From Erythrophleum ivorense (Eukaryota; Streptophyta; Magnoliopsida; Fabales; Fabaceae): 64,000 nt of DNA. The first letter of the stretch is position 1. Each line of letters starts with the position of its first letter. The DNA lies in assembly GCA_026724425.1 (NCBI GenBank), contig JAIUCV010000231.1, forward strand, positions 248,001 to 312,000, written 5' to 3'. Under the pieces are notes generated by a model, which was not told where the DNA came from, did no database searches, and saw nothing but the letters and a program-made list of their open reading frames with translations. A program made the translations under genes and the position numbers. Shown here one piece after another: positions 48,219-61,207 of the stretch.

Positions 48219-51200
48219 CTACACAGGAATCACATCCGCATCTTGATTATCCTCACATAGCAAAATAAGGCCTTCCACATACATTGGAAGAAGGCATCGC
48301 ATCCATTGACAGGCTGTTGACACAGGCTCGGTGGAGGGAACAATCATGAGCACATTATCATGCCGGCGGACAACTCCCATCACGCTTACAGTGCTCCCTT
48401 CTTTTATGTACCTGGCATTCCCCAAATTTACGTGTTAACTACTGACGAGCAATTAGACTAGATAGATCAATGTTATCCAAATAATGCATCAGGAAATCGA
48501 AAAAAAATGCCATTTGTGAGGAAATTAGAAGTCAGAATAATGCAGTCCATACCCTTCCTTGAGGCGCATTATACAGTCATCGCTAGATAGTTTACGGTCT
48601 GCAAGCCAACCTAAGAAATTTTGAGATAACTCTCTGTTTCCCTTGTTTACATCGACTACAGTAGCTCGTTCCACAAAAGGAGCAACCTTAGCACTATAGC
48701 CTGCTTTCACTAATGCTCGTAACCCAGACTGGAAGTCTGATATGTAAAAGTCTGCTACATATTTCTGCCCACAGTAAACAAAAAATTGTCAACAATGAAG
48801 AAAGATAACACATAATACAAAACATGGGAAAAAAATATTGACGGTAAAAACCATCATGCCGTTTGAGAGGACCTAGCAAAAGATATTTCAATCATTATTA
48901 CTAAGATAACAGTTAAATAATTGTAAGAACTAGAAAACAAATACGCTAGGTCACTTCCCCTAATTTGGCAATAACACATACTGGACTAGATCAACTAACA
49001 GGGGACCCCACTTGAGACTTTGATCCATTGCTTTGTTGGAACAGATTAGTAAGAACTTTTTTAAGAAAAAAATATTTTGGTCCGAGATTAGAAATTACAG
49101 TAAAATTGCAAAAGCAATAAATTATTATAAACAAGTAACACTGGCAAGGGCATAAACAAAGACATGGAAACCAATATGTAGTCTTGCCAGTTATTACTAG
49201 TCGATCCAATTCTCCAGGGGAATCGACCACTGCCCTGAACTCCAAATTCTGCTTAATTTTATTATGCTGCGTAACTGTATCGTTCTTACAAACTTCTTAT
49301 TCCTTCACCATCTCATTCTTGTACCTTTAATTTTGTTAAGCTCTTTAACTGCATCTTTTCTACAAATAACTCGTATCCCTTCAGTGTATCTCCTTTTTTT
49401 TTGGGGGGGGGGGGTGTCTTCAGCATCTCTTTAATGTACATTTAAGGTACTGATCAATGTAGTCAGGCGCCTGTGTTTGTATGATTTCTCTCTCCTACCA
49501 TCATGCGCTTGATCCCATATCAATGAGATAAATATTTGATAGAGTAGTTCAAACAACTAACCTCAGAATATCTAGAACCCCAAGTGAAGCATCCGTGATT
49601 AGGATTTGCTGATTTACCACCCCATCCTTTATATTCATATAATTCTGTGGAAACATATACGCATCTAGGTACTCTCTGGTATGAAGATTCCAAAGGAATA
49701 CTGCCACAGGTTACAACCTATAGGAAGAGACAGGATGCATCATTAATCTGATAAAAATACTTATAGGGGCATAACAGATCATTTATTCACTGGCGTGATT
49801 ACCAAATTATATCAATGCAGACAACTGTATCACAGAAAGATTGCAAAAGCAATTTGAAGGTTTTAGCGAACAACAAAGATACAGAAAAATAAGCATGTTA
49901 AAAAACACTACATTCATATCTTTCTGTCACATGATCAGCTTTACACAAAATGGTCCTGTTAATTGCACTACAGTGTTGATGTAAACAAAGGATCCAAGCA
50001 CTAAGAGTATGTGGTGAGCCTGCTCAGCGAGTAAGCAATACCAAGTAAGAATACACAACCTGACTGATATATCCCCAATGTCCGGATATATTTTTCTGTG
50101 AAGCCTTATAAAGGCGTTGAAGTAATTAGGACATTAAAGTATTGACAAAGCCTTACAGTGGGCAAAGAGACAGAAAGGAAAGAGACAGTGAAGCAAAACA
50201 AACTGCTCTGACAAGCAAATTCTGTGGCTTCGACTTGTTAAGAAGGATAAAAACACGACAATGCATTAGGAATTGGGAAGCAAGAAGGAAAGATAAAGAT
50301 TTAATTTCATATTGTCATGGTGGCCAAAATTTGATTAGTTCTTTGGACTAATAAAACATGCAACTTTCTCAGCTATACCCCTTTCAGCCTTCTTTTAACC
50401 CCGTAAAGCATTCCCCTGATTTCCATCATTAGAAAAATTACCATTTTTACAAGCTGAATTGATCAGACAGTTATGCCGGCAGACAACTATTAAATACGTG
50501 AGATAATAACAAAAGAAGGAGTCGCAATCACTATGAGTAACTCCATTCGTCGTGTACAATCACACCCATACCTAAAAAATATTTTTTATTTTTATTTTTT
50601 AAAAAAATTCGTTAAAAGGCCAACCATCAGCATTAATAATTGCAGACTCGACAAAGTAAGTAATTTGGCAGCTAAAACAAAGCTAAAACAAGTCATGACT
50701 TTACAACTAATTACGAATATCATTCTCACGCATTAATGATTCATTGATCGAAGAAAAAAATAAAACCGTCAGCTAGAATTAATCTCTTAAGATTATGATA
50801 GAAAATAAAATAGAAGCATAGTACAATCTGAGAAGCCAACACACAACTCGGAGCAGACTATACCCCGTTCCGTAACACACAGCTAGAATTAAATAGGATT
50901 CGAAGTGTCCGTGCTTCATAGGTTTAATAGGAGACATTACCCCGGTAACCTTGACGTACTGTCCATCAATGGCGCCTCGGAGCTCAGCATCTGGGTAGCT
51001 CTTCACAAACCCTAAAAGCCCTCTTCTTTTCCACGCGCAGTTCCAAATAATCAAAAGCAGTACAGGCACAATAATTGCCACTAGAGCCACCAGAAATATC
51101 GCTTTCTTCACTGCCACCATCAGAAACACCCCAACTAGCACGCCCATTGCTACCACCACCAACAACACCCATACCACCGCCTTCGACACTCTAAACCCAA

Positions 51201-51681
51201 CCTTCACTTCCTCATCCTTCAAACTCGTCACGGCTGAGCCGTACACCGCCTTTCCCATCGAAGCAGCTTGCTCGAGCTGACCCGACCTCCTCCCGCCACC
51301 GCCACCACTCGAAGATCCAATCGGGCCGGATCCTAGTGGACCCGACGTGATGAGACCCGTGGGCTGCAGGGACATCGGCCCGGACGACTGTTTCTTCGGC
51401 ATCGGACCGGACCCACTGCGCCTTCCTGTTGGACCCGAATTGGGTCCGGATCGCGCTGATCCACTATTGTGCTGAGATTTAGACGAAGATGGAGCATTTG
51501 AGGATGAATCAGCGAGTGGGATATCGAACATTTTGCCAAGCTCCCCGGATTTCTTGATGTCGCCGCCGGTATAGGGAACGGCACGTGACGCCATCGTAGG
51601 CTGACGCTCCTTGGGCTGCTCAGGTCGACCCGAGACGTAGAGCCCACTGCTAAGCTGATGCGAAGGGATGCGAGTTCCCAT
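48219..51681 (-). CDS. Two-helix membrane protein, At1g16860-like family
   Basis: Plant-specific family of unknown biochemical function; databases often label it ubiquitin-specific protease C19-related, but no protease motif is visible. Exons in transcript order are 51681-50941, 49717-49562, 48764-48553 and 48411-48219, joining in frame to 433 aa. Residues 1-45 are the highly conserved start (HQLSSGLYVSGRPEQPKER, then PYTGGDIKKSGELGKMFDIP). About 50-135 is a low-complexity Ser/Gly/Pro region with SGP repeats. Two adjacent membrane helices lie at about 165-215 (VVWVLLVVVAMGVLVGVFL and IFLVALVAIIVPVLLLIIW). Then come a conserved domain with GQYVKVTG and RVPRCVYVSTELYEY, FYISDFQSGLRALVK, and RLKEGYIKEGSTVSV, ending DADVIPV. 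No damage is seen. A GA/CT-rich leader precedes the start. Confidence 0.93.
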
Positions 51682-53532
51682 TCTGAAAGAAAGAGAGAGA
51701 AGTAGTAGTAGTGGCAGAGCAGAGCGAGTGCAGAGCTTCTTCTATTGTTTGTTTGTTTGTTCAGCGAATGACCATGAGAGAGAAGTGATGGTAGTGGAAA
51801 GGAAGAAGTGGTGAGAGGTTTGGAATGGCGGAAATGGGGTTGTGCCTTGTGATAATGACATATGTATCCTCTTCAAATAGCAGCCTGGGGGAGCAGTTAA
51901 AAAGGAAAATTTTGGCGGAGATTTTATGTCTCTCTTATCAAATTTTTTAAAATAAATATATGATTTTTACATTTTAGTATTTTATGATTGGTTTATTTAA
52001 AAATATTATATATATGTCAACTTTTTTGATAGCAAAAACATAACTTTGCTATTTTGAGCTGATTTTGTACCATTTTGGAGCTAATTTTATAAGAAATTTT
52101 TTTTTAAGATATATGCTTTAATTATTTAATTTTCAAAAAAATTTTAAACCTTATTCATTAGTCTTTATAAGATATATTAAATAGTGCATTTATAAGATTT
52201 ATGATCAAATAATTGAAATATATGTCTTTCAAAGATCATAAAATATATTTTTTCTATTTTTGTAGAATAATGTTTGATCTTGCTCATTTTACCCTCTCTG
52301 TTTAAGTTTCCAAATTCAAATGTCCTACTTGTTCCATCTCTTTTTAGATACTTCCTTCTTGATTGCTAATTAGTAATTACCCCATAAATTTAGGAAAAAT
52401 TTCCGAGGACCCCAAATATGGTTGCATATTGTGGTCTACGCATCCCATTAAAGCTATTCTTTCTTTTAATATACTTACAGAAAAATATCAATCAATATTT
52501 ATATAATTGGCAGATTGTCTTTACAAATAGGTCATTACTATAATTTTATACCGTAAAATAAAAGATTAACCTTTTTCACACTTATTCTTTCCAAATATCT
52601 ACATCTCTGTCATAAAAGCATGACTTATCATGATTTCATAAAATAATATTGATATTTAACTCTCTCTCTATATATATGTGGGTAACCCCACAATACAATC
52701 TGAATTTTATTTGTCTAAAACCAAAATGTCAGCATGATTTAGTTATGTTAAAATGTAAATTTTCTGTCTTCCAACTTTTCGTGTGTATATATGGTTAGAC
52801 AAAGAGTAACGAGGCATAAGAAAAGTGAGGATTTGGGAAGGGGGTGGCATTTTGGGCATTATGGGTTCATGGGCCCAACCAAAATGATGCTCCAATGACA
52901 CACGACATTGTCAAGCCTCTCTATTATCTTTCTAAATGCAAATGGTTACATGATTATGAGCTTCCATTATGCTTGTATATTGATGATTGTGACTGTTAAT
53001 TAAAAATAAAAAAGAACCAAATTAAAATTATTTTATTTTATTTTTAATGAACAGAGAGTGATTTTTAAATAAATAGACTCTCTTCCTATTAAAAGAAAAT
53101 GGGAGTTGGCTGTGAAGTAACTAACTGAACTCCAAATTCCATTAGCTTGAGGCAGTTAAGTGTTAAGCGGCTATTGGTTTACATCCTTCAATTCTGGCGG
53201 CAAGGTAACTGTTAATCGGTTATTGGGTGGTTAGATTTGATTCGCGCGGGGATGAAGGGGAGGGCAAAATGGTAAATCTCAGTCTTCTGGAAGTCGGTGC
53301 ACATACACACAGGAAAGAGACCCTCTGTCGTTGCTGTGATTTTTGAAACTTCTATCAACCTTCACGCTTCAAAAGTTGCAAAATCGAATTTTATTTATTT
53401 ATTTTGATAATTTGAATATTAAGGATAAATGTTTATGTTTAAGACTTTGGAAAATCCCAAATGATTCCCGCTCGATTGAATCACACGCCATGCGCACACT
53501 TTCTATTCTTGTAAAGGATAGTCAATAAATAA

Positions 53533-53567
<35 letters not shown>

Positions 53568-54331
53568 CTCTTCCATTGTTCACAGTGCCACCAAAAGCTA
53601 TGTCTTCATAGCCCAGTCGGCCTGCCACAATTAAGTCGAGTAGGAATAGACAAGAGAAAAAACAAAAAATTTAAAGTCAAGTTGGGCCATGTAACTGATC
53701 TGGCTAGTCTTGGGGTCAATTCTTTTATTAAAAATTTTTGAAGAATAAAATATAATTTTACAAAAATTTATATAAAAATTTTATTTTTAAGAATTATTTC
53801 ATAATTTTTATTAAAAATTTAAAAAATTTTAACCAACCTAAAGAAGTGGCTCAAGCTTGAATATTGAGTTTCAATTTTAAAATTTAGTTAAAATCAAGAT
53901 AAGTATTGAGCTAAACCAAAACTTAGCTCTAAAAATTTTATTTTAATGTTAGTAATTTTGGTCTTTAAAACAGTAAACTTAAATTTATTTTAAGGTTTTA
54001 TTATAATTTGTAACATTGTTTACGTTGGTTAAAGATATATTTAATATGCATATTATTATTATTGAACTTAAGAATTATTACTTATTGTCTTTTAATTGGT
54101 AGATTTGTAAAAAAATATTTTATGAAAATGCTATTTATTTTAACAATTGTTTTTAGTAAATAATTTTAAATTTATTACATTAAAAAAGGATTATTTTATA
54201 AACTTGAGGGTTTGATCCACATGAATTTAGTTATAAATTTTTTTTTGGACAATCTTAGAAGAAAAGCGCATAATTAAATTATCTCTCAAGAAAACTTAGA
54301 GTAATTTATCATAACTTTTTTAAGACAAAAG
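51682..54331. other. Promoter side of the membrane-protein gene and AT-rich spacer
   Basis: 51682-51880 is a purine/pyrimidine-skewed leader and promoter for the minus-strand gene. 53095-53345 is a GC-richer patch with no identified function. An AT dinucleotide microsatellite lies at about 53537-53563. 53600-53960 carries GGGCC-type sequence like 31.7 kb. No gene recognised. Confidence 0.45.
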
Positions 54332-55240
54332 CCTATTTTTTGTTCCTAAAGTTTTACTCAGATTTTATTTTAACTCTTAACGTTTCAATAAAAGTTCAAT
54401 ATCATTCTTTTTCCTAACGATGATTCACTTGCACTTAAACCTAAGTAATTTACTCTTTCAAACGATAATAGAATTTGAATGAATTGAATATAATTGCATA
54501 AACTTAAAGAATATATCTTTCTATTTCCCATAAAAGCATCAACAAAATTGAGGAAGAAGTAGATTTTGGGCATTAAAATAATTAGAATGAGCGTAACGAT
54601 AAAGTATAGGACAAAGTTTGATCTGGATGTCAACGTCTTCATTAAACCACAAGTAATGCCATGTTGTATACTTCAATTGATAGAGTTAATAGTATTAAAA
54701 AAATAACTAGCATGTACCTTTAAAGTTCAAAAATTTTGCTATAAGTCTTACACAAAAAAAGAGCAAAAAACAATGGGCCCTACAGTATAATAAAAAAAGT
54801 TTGAATAAACAATACATAAACAAGATATTATAAACAATATTAAACAGTAAAAAATAGTGATTAGGTCAAATTTTTTTCTATGGACCCCATAGTAAAAAAT
54901 AAAAAATAACAGATCCCACAACAAATAATGCGAATAAACAGTACAACAATGAAACTCTATGAACAATATTATAAACAATACAAAATGAACAATAAAAAAA
55001 GCTATAGCCAAAAAAAAAAAAGGTCTCAGGAGAAATAGTGCAAATAGACAATATGATGATTAGATGTTATAAACAATACTATAAATGGTGTAAAATGAAT
55101 AATAAAAAAGGTCACGACTTTTTATACATAAAAGATTATATTAAATATTTTTTACTAATGAGGATTATATTAAACTAAAACAAGTTTTTAAGATTAAAAC
55201 AAAATTTGAGCAAAACTTTAAAGACTAAAATTGAACTTTT
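54332..55240. mobile_element. Foldback-type element with internal repeats
   Basis: The left end (about 54340-54410, CTAAAGTTTTACTCAGATTT) recurs inverted at the right end (about 55160-55235). The interior has three related units rich in AAACAATA and AATAAAAAA (about 54800, 54930 and 55040). It lacks a coding frame with any recognised domain. Exact ends and target duplication are not resolved. Confidence 0.5.
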
Positions 55241-57631
55241 ATAAAATTTGGATCGGTAGTAAATATATAGTTATTAAATCCCCACGTTGAAATAGACACT
55301 TGACAATTTGTGAGGCGATCATGTCATCTCTTTACAAACTGACTATATTATTCTAATTTTGTTGATCTATTACACAGGTTCAATCGATTCTTCATGGTTC
55401 TTACATATTTCAATTAAAGGGATGAAAATTGAACCAGAATTTAAGCTGAATTCTAATTTTTTAAATATATACTCTAATAATATTTTTGAACCAATTTACA
55501 TATTAATTGATACTAAATTTCTTGTCAATGATATTAAAAAAAAGACACACACACACGCACCCAGATTCTTTTTTTTTTTCTTTTCCCGGACGTATGTTAC
55601 TGGTTTTCATTGTTTAGCCTTAATATGTGTGCTTGTGTTTCCCTACATTGGCTGTGTTTGATTTAGATTCCATTAAGGAAACATTTTAACAAAGTTTCAT
55701 GATTCTTTCTTTCTTTATTTTAAACAGAATTGGAGAATTGTAACAAAACCATTTGGAATTGCTTTTGAATATTTTAATTTAAATAGCATCGCTTTCATAT
55801 CTTTCGTACAAGGGAGGGAGGGAGGTGGGTAATCTTTTGCTTTCTTAAGCTAATCATACACACTCCGAATCTTTGGCACTATTTTTCTCATTTTGCTTCA
55901 AGTTCGTATTCTCCTCAAAATGGTCATTGAGTATGATTTCATTTACTTACTGCATAGCATATTATAATTATAAAATTAGTAATTTAGTCTTAATGCTCAC
56001 TGTAATCCCTTGCATGAAGACATAAGCAGCTGTAACCAATTGTGAATTTGAACGTACAAATCACTGTTGGCTGCGATTGCGTCAACAAATTGATGTGTCT
56101 GGTAGAATGCCACTGAGTATTTTACTCGCTTGGGCAGGCCTTTTTCTTACCTGACATCTTATCCAGAAGCACAATCAACATTACTTGCGGGAATGCGCAT
56201 GAATTGCACATGCTTTAAATATAATTTGAATGCTCTAAGTTTAATTTTTTTTATTTGTTTAGGCATACTAATTATTTTTGAAGTTGACAATTAAAAAATT
56301 ATTTAAAACAGGAGATACACCTTCTGCACATTCTCAAGGATTGATTCACATCACTTAGGCATCTAATAATGTTAATTTGAATCCTAAACTTTTCTTTTTT
56401 GTCTTTTTTATAACTCAGGAAATTTGAATTAAATTAAAGAAAGTGCCAAAAGTTGGTACTCTCTACCAAAGTCCCTAATCTAGAACATGAAGTAACAACG
56501 AAAAAACAGCAAAAAGTTAACATTAAGATAAAAAAGAAAAACAAAGTGCACAATCAGAACAACTAAGAACCAGGAGTGTTTAATAACGAGCTTGGACTTT
56601 ATACATTTTAGAGGTCCGTCGACATCGTTGTGCTTAAGTGCGTCAAATCACTTGAGCCATTCTTTGCGGGCGATGCCAACAAAATCAAACAAATAAGATT
56701 TTTAAAACTATCTTGGGATCGTCGCTGGCAGAAAAAAGAGCCAATTCTTAATGAAGAAATTAAAAGGCTTTGACAGATTGCATAACAAGGAGAAGAACCG
56801 TGGCACAAGGACAATTGTCAAGCGTGAAGGCCAAAATTTCAACTTTGATAATTCTCCAATCTATTTGGAGAAAAAGATCTTATAGAGAGTTAGAGGCAGA
56901 GGTAGGAAACGAAAATGCCATTGAATAGACTCAGGGAAGGATAGACGGGAACAAGTTTTTGCTAGGGGGTGGAAAAAACAAAGTATTCAAAAAATCAACA
57001 AAGACTAAGAAAAATGACCAAACGATAACTTGTTTTTTGTATGAGACTGCTAAAAGGGGAGGGTTAGAAAGAAGATAGGGCCTGCCAAGTCCTTGTTTTC
57101 ATGAGTTCAAAAAAAAAAGTTTGTTTTCATTAAATTAGTATTCTCTAGCATTTCAAATTAGAATAAGAAATACCCATATAAGATTGATGTATTCTTTTAT
57201 TTGATTCATTATTAAATGAAAATGCACTAATTAATCATAAAACATATGTAAGGATATTAAATGTTAACTCCATTACAAATTGTATACCTAATATATTTAC
57301 AAATTTAATAAGTTATTAGGGCTAGCTCATAAGCCGACTATAACTCTTATAGTCAGGTCCTTAGAATTGGGTTATATTAAGAAAACTCAAATTATGGCTC
57401 AACCCTAAAAACACATAGTCTTAAGTTCTATTTAAAGAAATTTGATTTGAGGTATTTCCTTGAAAACTTTCTTCTACATTAATTTCACAACTAATGCCTA
57501 TTTTTTTCATTATGTTATTGCTCTCATGATGAAATTATCTATTGGTTTCTTAAATGAGCAAAAATTAACATGTGATTTCGTCTGTTATTATATTCTTTAA
57601 TTAAAAAAATTATTATACGGATATTATTTAA
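55241..57631. other. Intergenic region without a recognised gene
   Basis: A short CA run at about 55548-55557 is followed by poly-T. 56580-57110 is a less AT-rich stretch with a minus-strand open frame (56608-56814) that I cannot assign. Nothing else stands out. Confidence 0.4.
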
Positions 57632-58040
57632 AGCAAATTATACCGAATTTTCTAAAATTTTGTTAAAATTATATGAATTTTTTTTAAAATATACAAAAAT
57701 TTATTTTAAAATAAAAATTACACAACACTTTAGTCTAATTTTAAATTTTTTTAACTAAAATATCTTCTATTATCTTAAATATATATATATATGCTTTTTT
57801 GTTAAATTTAAAGAAAACAAAATCTACTCTTTTTATTTTTATTTGTGCATATTTAAAAATAAAATATATTCTTTTTCATTTTTATTTGTGTATTTTTTTG
57901 GTATAATACATATTAATTTATTAAGGTTAATAATGGGTATTTTAGTCAAAAAAATTTTAAATTAGACAAAATTATATATTTTAAGAATAAAAAAAATTGT
58001 ATAATTTTAACAAAACTCAAGAGAAATTTATTTAATTTAC
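57632..58040. mobile_element. AT-rich inverted-repeat MITE-like element, copy 1
   Basis: The two halves are inverted copies: TTTTGTTAAAATTATA on the left recurs inverted on the right, and CTAATTTTAAATTTTTTTAA is matched near the centre. Related to 59715-60035. Target duplication and superfamily are not determined. Confidence 0.55.
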
Positions 58041-58921
58041 TTTTTTTAAATTTAGTATCTTTTTAATTGCTATCTTTTTAATTGCTTTAAAATAATTATT
58101 CACATGTTATAATATGATTAAAATTAACAAATACTTAAAAAAATATTTTTAAGTTTTATTCCTTAATGTAGAGTAGATTACTCTGTACTTTTTAATTGTT
58201 ATTTTTTTTAGTTTTTCATTAGTATTCTTATACTCTTTGCGTGTGGGAACTAATCTCTACTAAACTTGGCTCTCCTTAGAAGTGCCGTTTCCAAAAGTTA
58301 GCATATATATTAAATATCACCTTAAAAAAGAACTAAATAATAAATATATTTAAAAACATATTAGAGAATAAATTTTTTTGGCACCCCTCCCCCAGGTATC
58401 TTTCTTATTTTCTATTTTTGCTACCAAAGAGATTGAAGAAAGAAGTGAAGATTCTAACAAAATGTTTTTAACTATTTAGTCCATGAATTTTGGAAATATA
58501 TGATTCAGTTTCTAAAAATTTTTAAATAAAAAAATAAGGAAAATATACATATTTTAGAGACTAACGAGTAGCAAGTAAAAAAATTTTAGAAACTTAATCA
58601 TGTATTTTTTTTTAGAAAATTAAATTTACATTTTCTCAGGAGGATGCTCATCCCTACCACAAAGAACCGAAGCATATGAGCAAGCATATCCTAATGTCAC
58701 ATTCAGTGATTCTAAAGAAGCTTTGGATGGTGAAGTGGAGGGTTTTGCACAAGCATTATGTTCTTTTCATCCTTCATCTTTCTACGTTTTTTTAAAACCC
58801 TACACTTCTAATTGTTTTTTCCCCACTCATTAGCCTTTAATCTGATTCCAAACTTACTCTTCCGTTGTCTTTTAAAGCTCTTATTCCTAACGAAGAATCT
58901 TTGCCTTCCACACATTATAAT
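58041..58921. other. Spacer with a short gene-like scrap
   Basis: AT-rich to 58630. 58638-58790 is GC-richer and open for about 50 codons on the plus strand, with no recognised domain. Confidence 0.35.
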
Positions 58922-59545
58922 CTAAAATTGAAAATGCTTGAAGGACATCTGGTTTTTCTTTTATCAAATTATTTTTTGTTCATACCCTTATAGATAGATA
59001 TGGAATAAAGGAGCCTTGTGATGTTGTGCACACAAAATATGTTGATTCTTTCAAATTTTCAAAGAGAATAGAAGCCAATACCTCACAATATAGTTCAACC
59101 AAAGCCATATTATAAAAGTACTGTACCTTTTTGTACAATGTAGTACCTAAGAAAAGAGTTGTCAATTTTTCTGGATAATAAAATATAGAAATCACTTTCG
59201 TCAAACACGTGTATACTCCTTTTCTCTATCTTCCTTTCACACTTTAAAATTGGAAATGCTTGAACAACATATTGGCTTTCCTTTATCAAATTGTCATCTT
59301 TTCGGTTAGTGCCCTATAGGTAAATATGGAATAAAGGAGCCTTGTGAAGTAATGCACACAAAATGTTAGTTCTTTAAAATTTTCAAGGAGAACAGAAGCC
59401 AATACTTGGCAATGAAGTTCAATCAAACTCAATTTTGCACCTAAGAGGAGTTGTTCATTTTTCTTTAAATAATATATAGAAATCACTTTAATCAAATGGT
59501 TCTTGCCACCTGTATACACATTCTTTTTCTTTTTCCTTTTAGACA
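58922..59545. repeat. Tandem pair of ~320-bp units, origin unknown
   Basis: 58922-59242 and about 59246-59545 share order and sequence, including GGAATAAAGGAGCCTTGTGA, GCACACAAAAT, GAAGCCAATAC and ATAGAAATCACTTT. Both units have minus-strand open frames (58980-59204 and 59286-59546) that keep similar residues such as the pattern KVISI and LASxLxENxKE. Coding origin is therefore possible, but the frames are also open by AT-rich chance and no family is recognised. Confidence 0.7.
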
Positions 59546-59617
59546 AATATACTTAATTAGGATAGTCATGCACATGCACAGGAATCAAGAAAAAGAGGGG
59601 GAGATTTAACAAAAGAG

Positions 59618-59716
59618 ATGGCGGAAAAAAAAGAACACGTAGGCCAAGACGAGTTGCCGGATTGGGAGCAATGCCTATACAGTGCAGATAGAAAATTTTT
59701 CTTTTATATATATTGA
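59618..59716 (+). other. Short open frame with a strong start context, possible exon scrap
   Basis: ATG in the context AAGAGATGGCGG opens a 32-codon frame. The first 25 codons are hydrophilic and gene-like (MAEKKEHVGQ, then DELPDWEQCLY). They end exactly where the AT-rich foldback at about 59715 begins, so the foldback may have cut a first exon. No domain is recognised. Confidence 0.3.
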
Positions 59717-60035
59717 TTCTTAAGCTATATTATATATTTTACTCGAAAATTATATATATATTTATTTTAAATTTTATTAAAATTATATGAACCTTCTTTT
59801 TATTTTCAAATATATTTTAATTCAATTTTAAATTCTTTCAATTAAAATAATTTTTATTAACTTAAATAGATATAGGATAGTTTCTAAGTTAATGGTATTT
59901 TAGTTAAAAAAATTTAAAATTAAAATAAAATATATTATAATTTTTTATTTAAAAAATCTGTATATATTTTAAATAAAGAGAACATTTGTAATTTTTTTAA
60001 AATTCAAAAAAAAAATCTTATAATTTACCCATATT
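59715..60035. mobile_element. AT-rich inverted-repeat MITE-like element, copy 2
   Basis: The inverted halves meet around 59860-59900. The central CAATTTTAAATTCTTTCAA and its inverse are shared with the element at 57632-58040. Boundaries are approximate. Confidence 0.5.
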
Positions 60036-61207
60036 TTAATTATAATTTGCTGTACAAATTTTAAATTATAATACTTTTTTTTGTTGAACTATCATAAGAA
60101 AATAAAAATATTTTAATAAGTTAAATGGAATGCCCAAAAATTACATGACTATCATGTAACATCCAACAGGGGGCAAAGCTAAGGTGAGAAGCGAAGGCCT
60201 TAACCTCTGACTTTTTACTCCAATGTTGCCATGGGGTCTATAGTTATTCAAATGGTGCTTGACTTTTAGATCCAATGGCCAAGCAGGAGCCTTTCAGAAG
60301 GTGAATTTTTGATCCAACGTTACCGAAGCATCAATGAAGCCAGGTATACGTGGCCCTCCAAAGAAATATTTCACCATCCACCTCTGCCATCTGGCTGAAA
60401 AGAAAAGCCATGTGAGAAAGCCTTTGTCTCTTCTCCTTCACTTCCTCATTATCCAATTTCAATGGCTCTTAGACCTTTGATTTTATTAATATGTCATGTT
60501 GTTATTTTTCTGATAATTCACGAGAGGAGTAAATTATTAGGATGTAAAACTTGTGTACTAAAATTGTTATTAGACAAGAGTTGACGTAATTTGATTTTGC
60601 CATTTGGTGCCACTTGTATTGCATGACTTTTTACTTTTGGGTCCCAAAAATGTGGCGTTACAGTTAAAAGGATGGGATATATCCCAAAGCGTGTGTGCAA
60701 ATTGTTGGATGAGCTAAACGCGAAGACTCAATCTACGGAAGCTTTTGCACTGTGGCCACTTCTGGCATTGATTGATGATAGCAAGAAAAAGAAAACTAAA
60801 ACACATACACTCCACTTTTGAACCTAGCACTCACGAGACTCCCCTGAACCTTCTTCTGCTTTATGCTCCTAAACGACCTAATCCTCCTCATTCATCCCAT
60901 GATGGAAAAAAAAAACACAACCCTGAAAACTCCCTCTTCTTCTTTGTTCCTCTCTGTTCGTGTCTCTGATTCTTGTAGGCTCTTGCAACACTGATATACC
61001 AATTGTATAAGTTGTTCGTCTGCTTCCATTGATGTCTCTGTCTTTGAACTCATAAACAAGTCAATTTGTTAGTTTCATGAAAGAAAACCCTCATGTTTCG
61101 GAATCAGTTCAGACATGCAGAAGAAAAATTCAAATTAGAAGTCCTTTTGACTCTATGTTTTGATCATAAATATCACCATAAGGTTTCATAATTCTTATAT
61201 AGCTTCA
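60036..61207. promoter_or_regulatory. Upstream region and leader of HT1
   Basis: Less AT-rich from 60170 onward. Several TGAC-core motifs (TTTGACTTTT type) occur between 60200 and 60660, which could be W-boxes but are common by chance. 60840-61000 is C/T-rich, like a leader. No TATA box could be chosen with confidence. Confidence 0.35.

Noticed and set aside
50779..50940. Extension of the membrane-protein exon 1 frame by 53 codons
   Set aside because: The donor GTAATG after the VKVTG codons and the in-phase exon 2 starting VVTCGS show that this is intron read-through.
54748..55011. 87-codon minus-strand hydrophobic open frame
   Set aside because: Lies within the AT-rich repeat units of the foldback element; hydrophobicity reflects T-rich codons.
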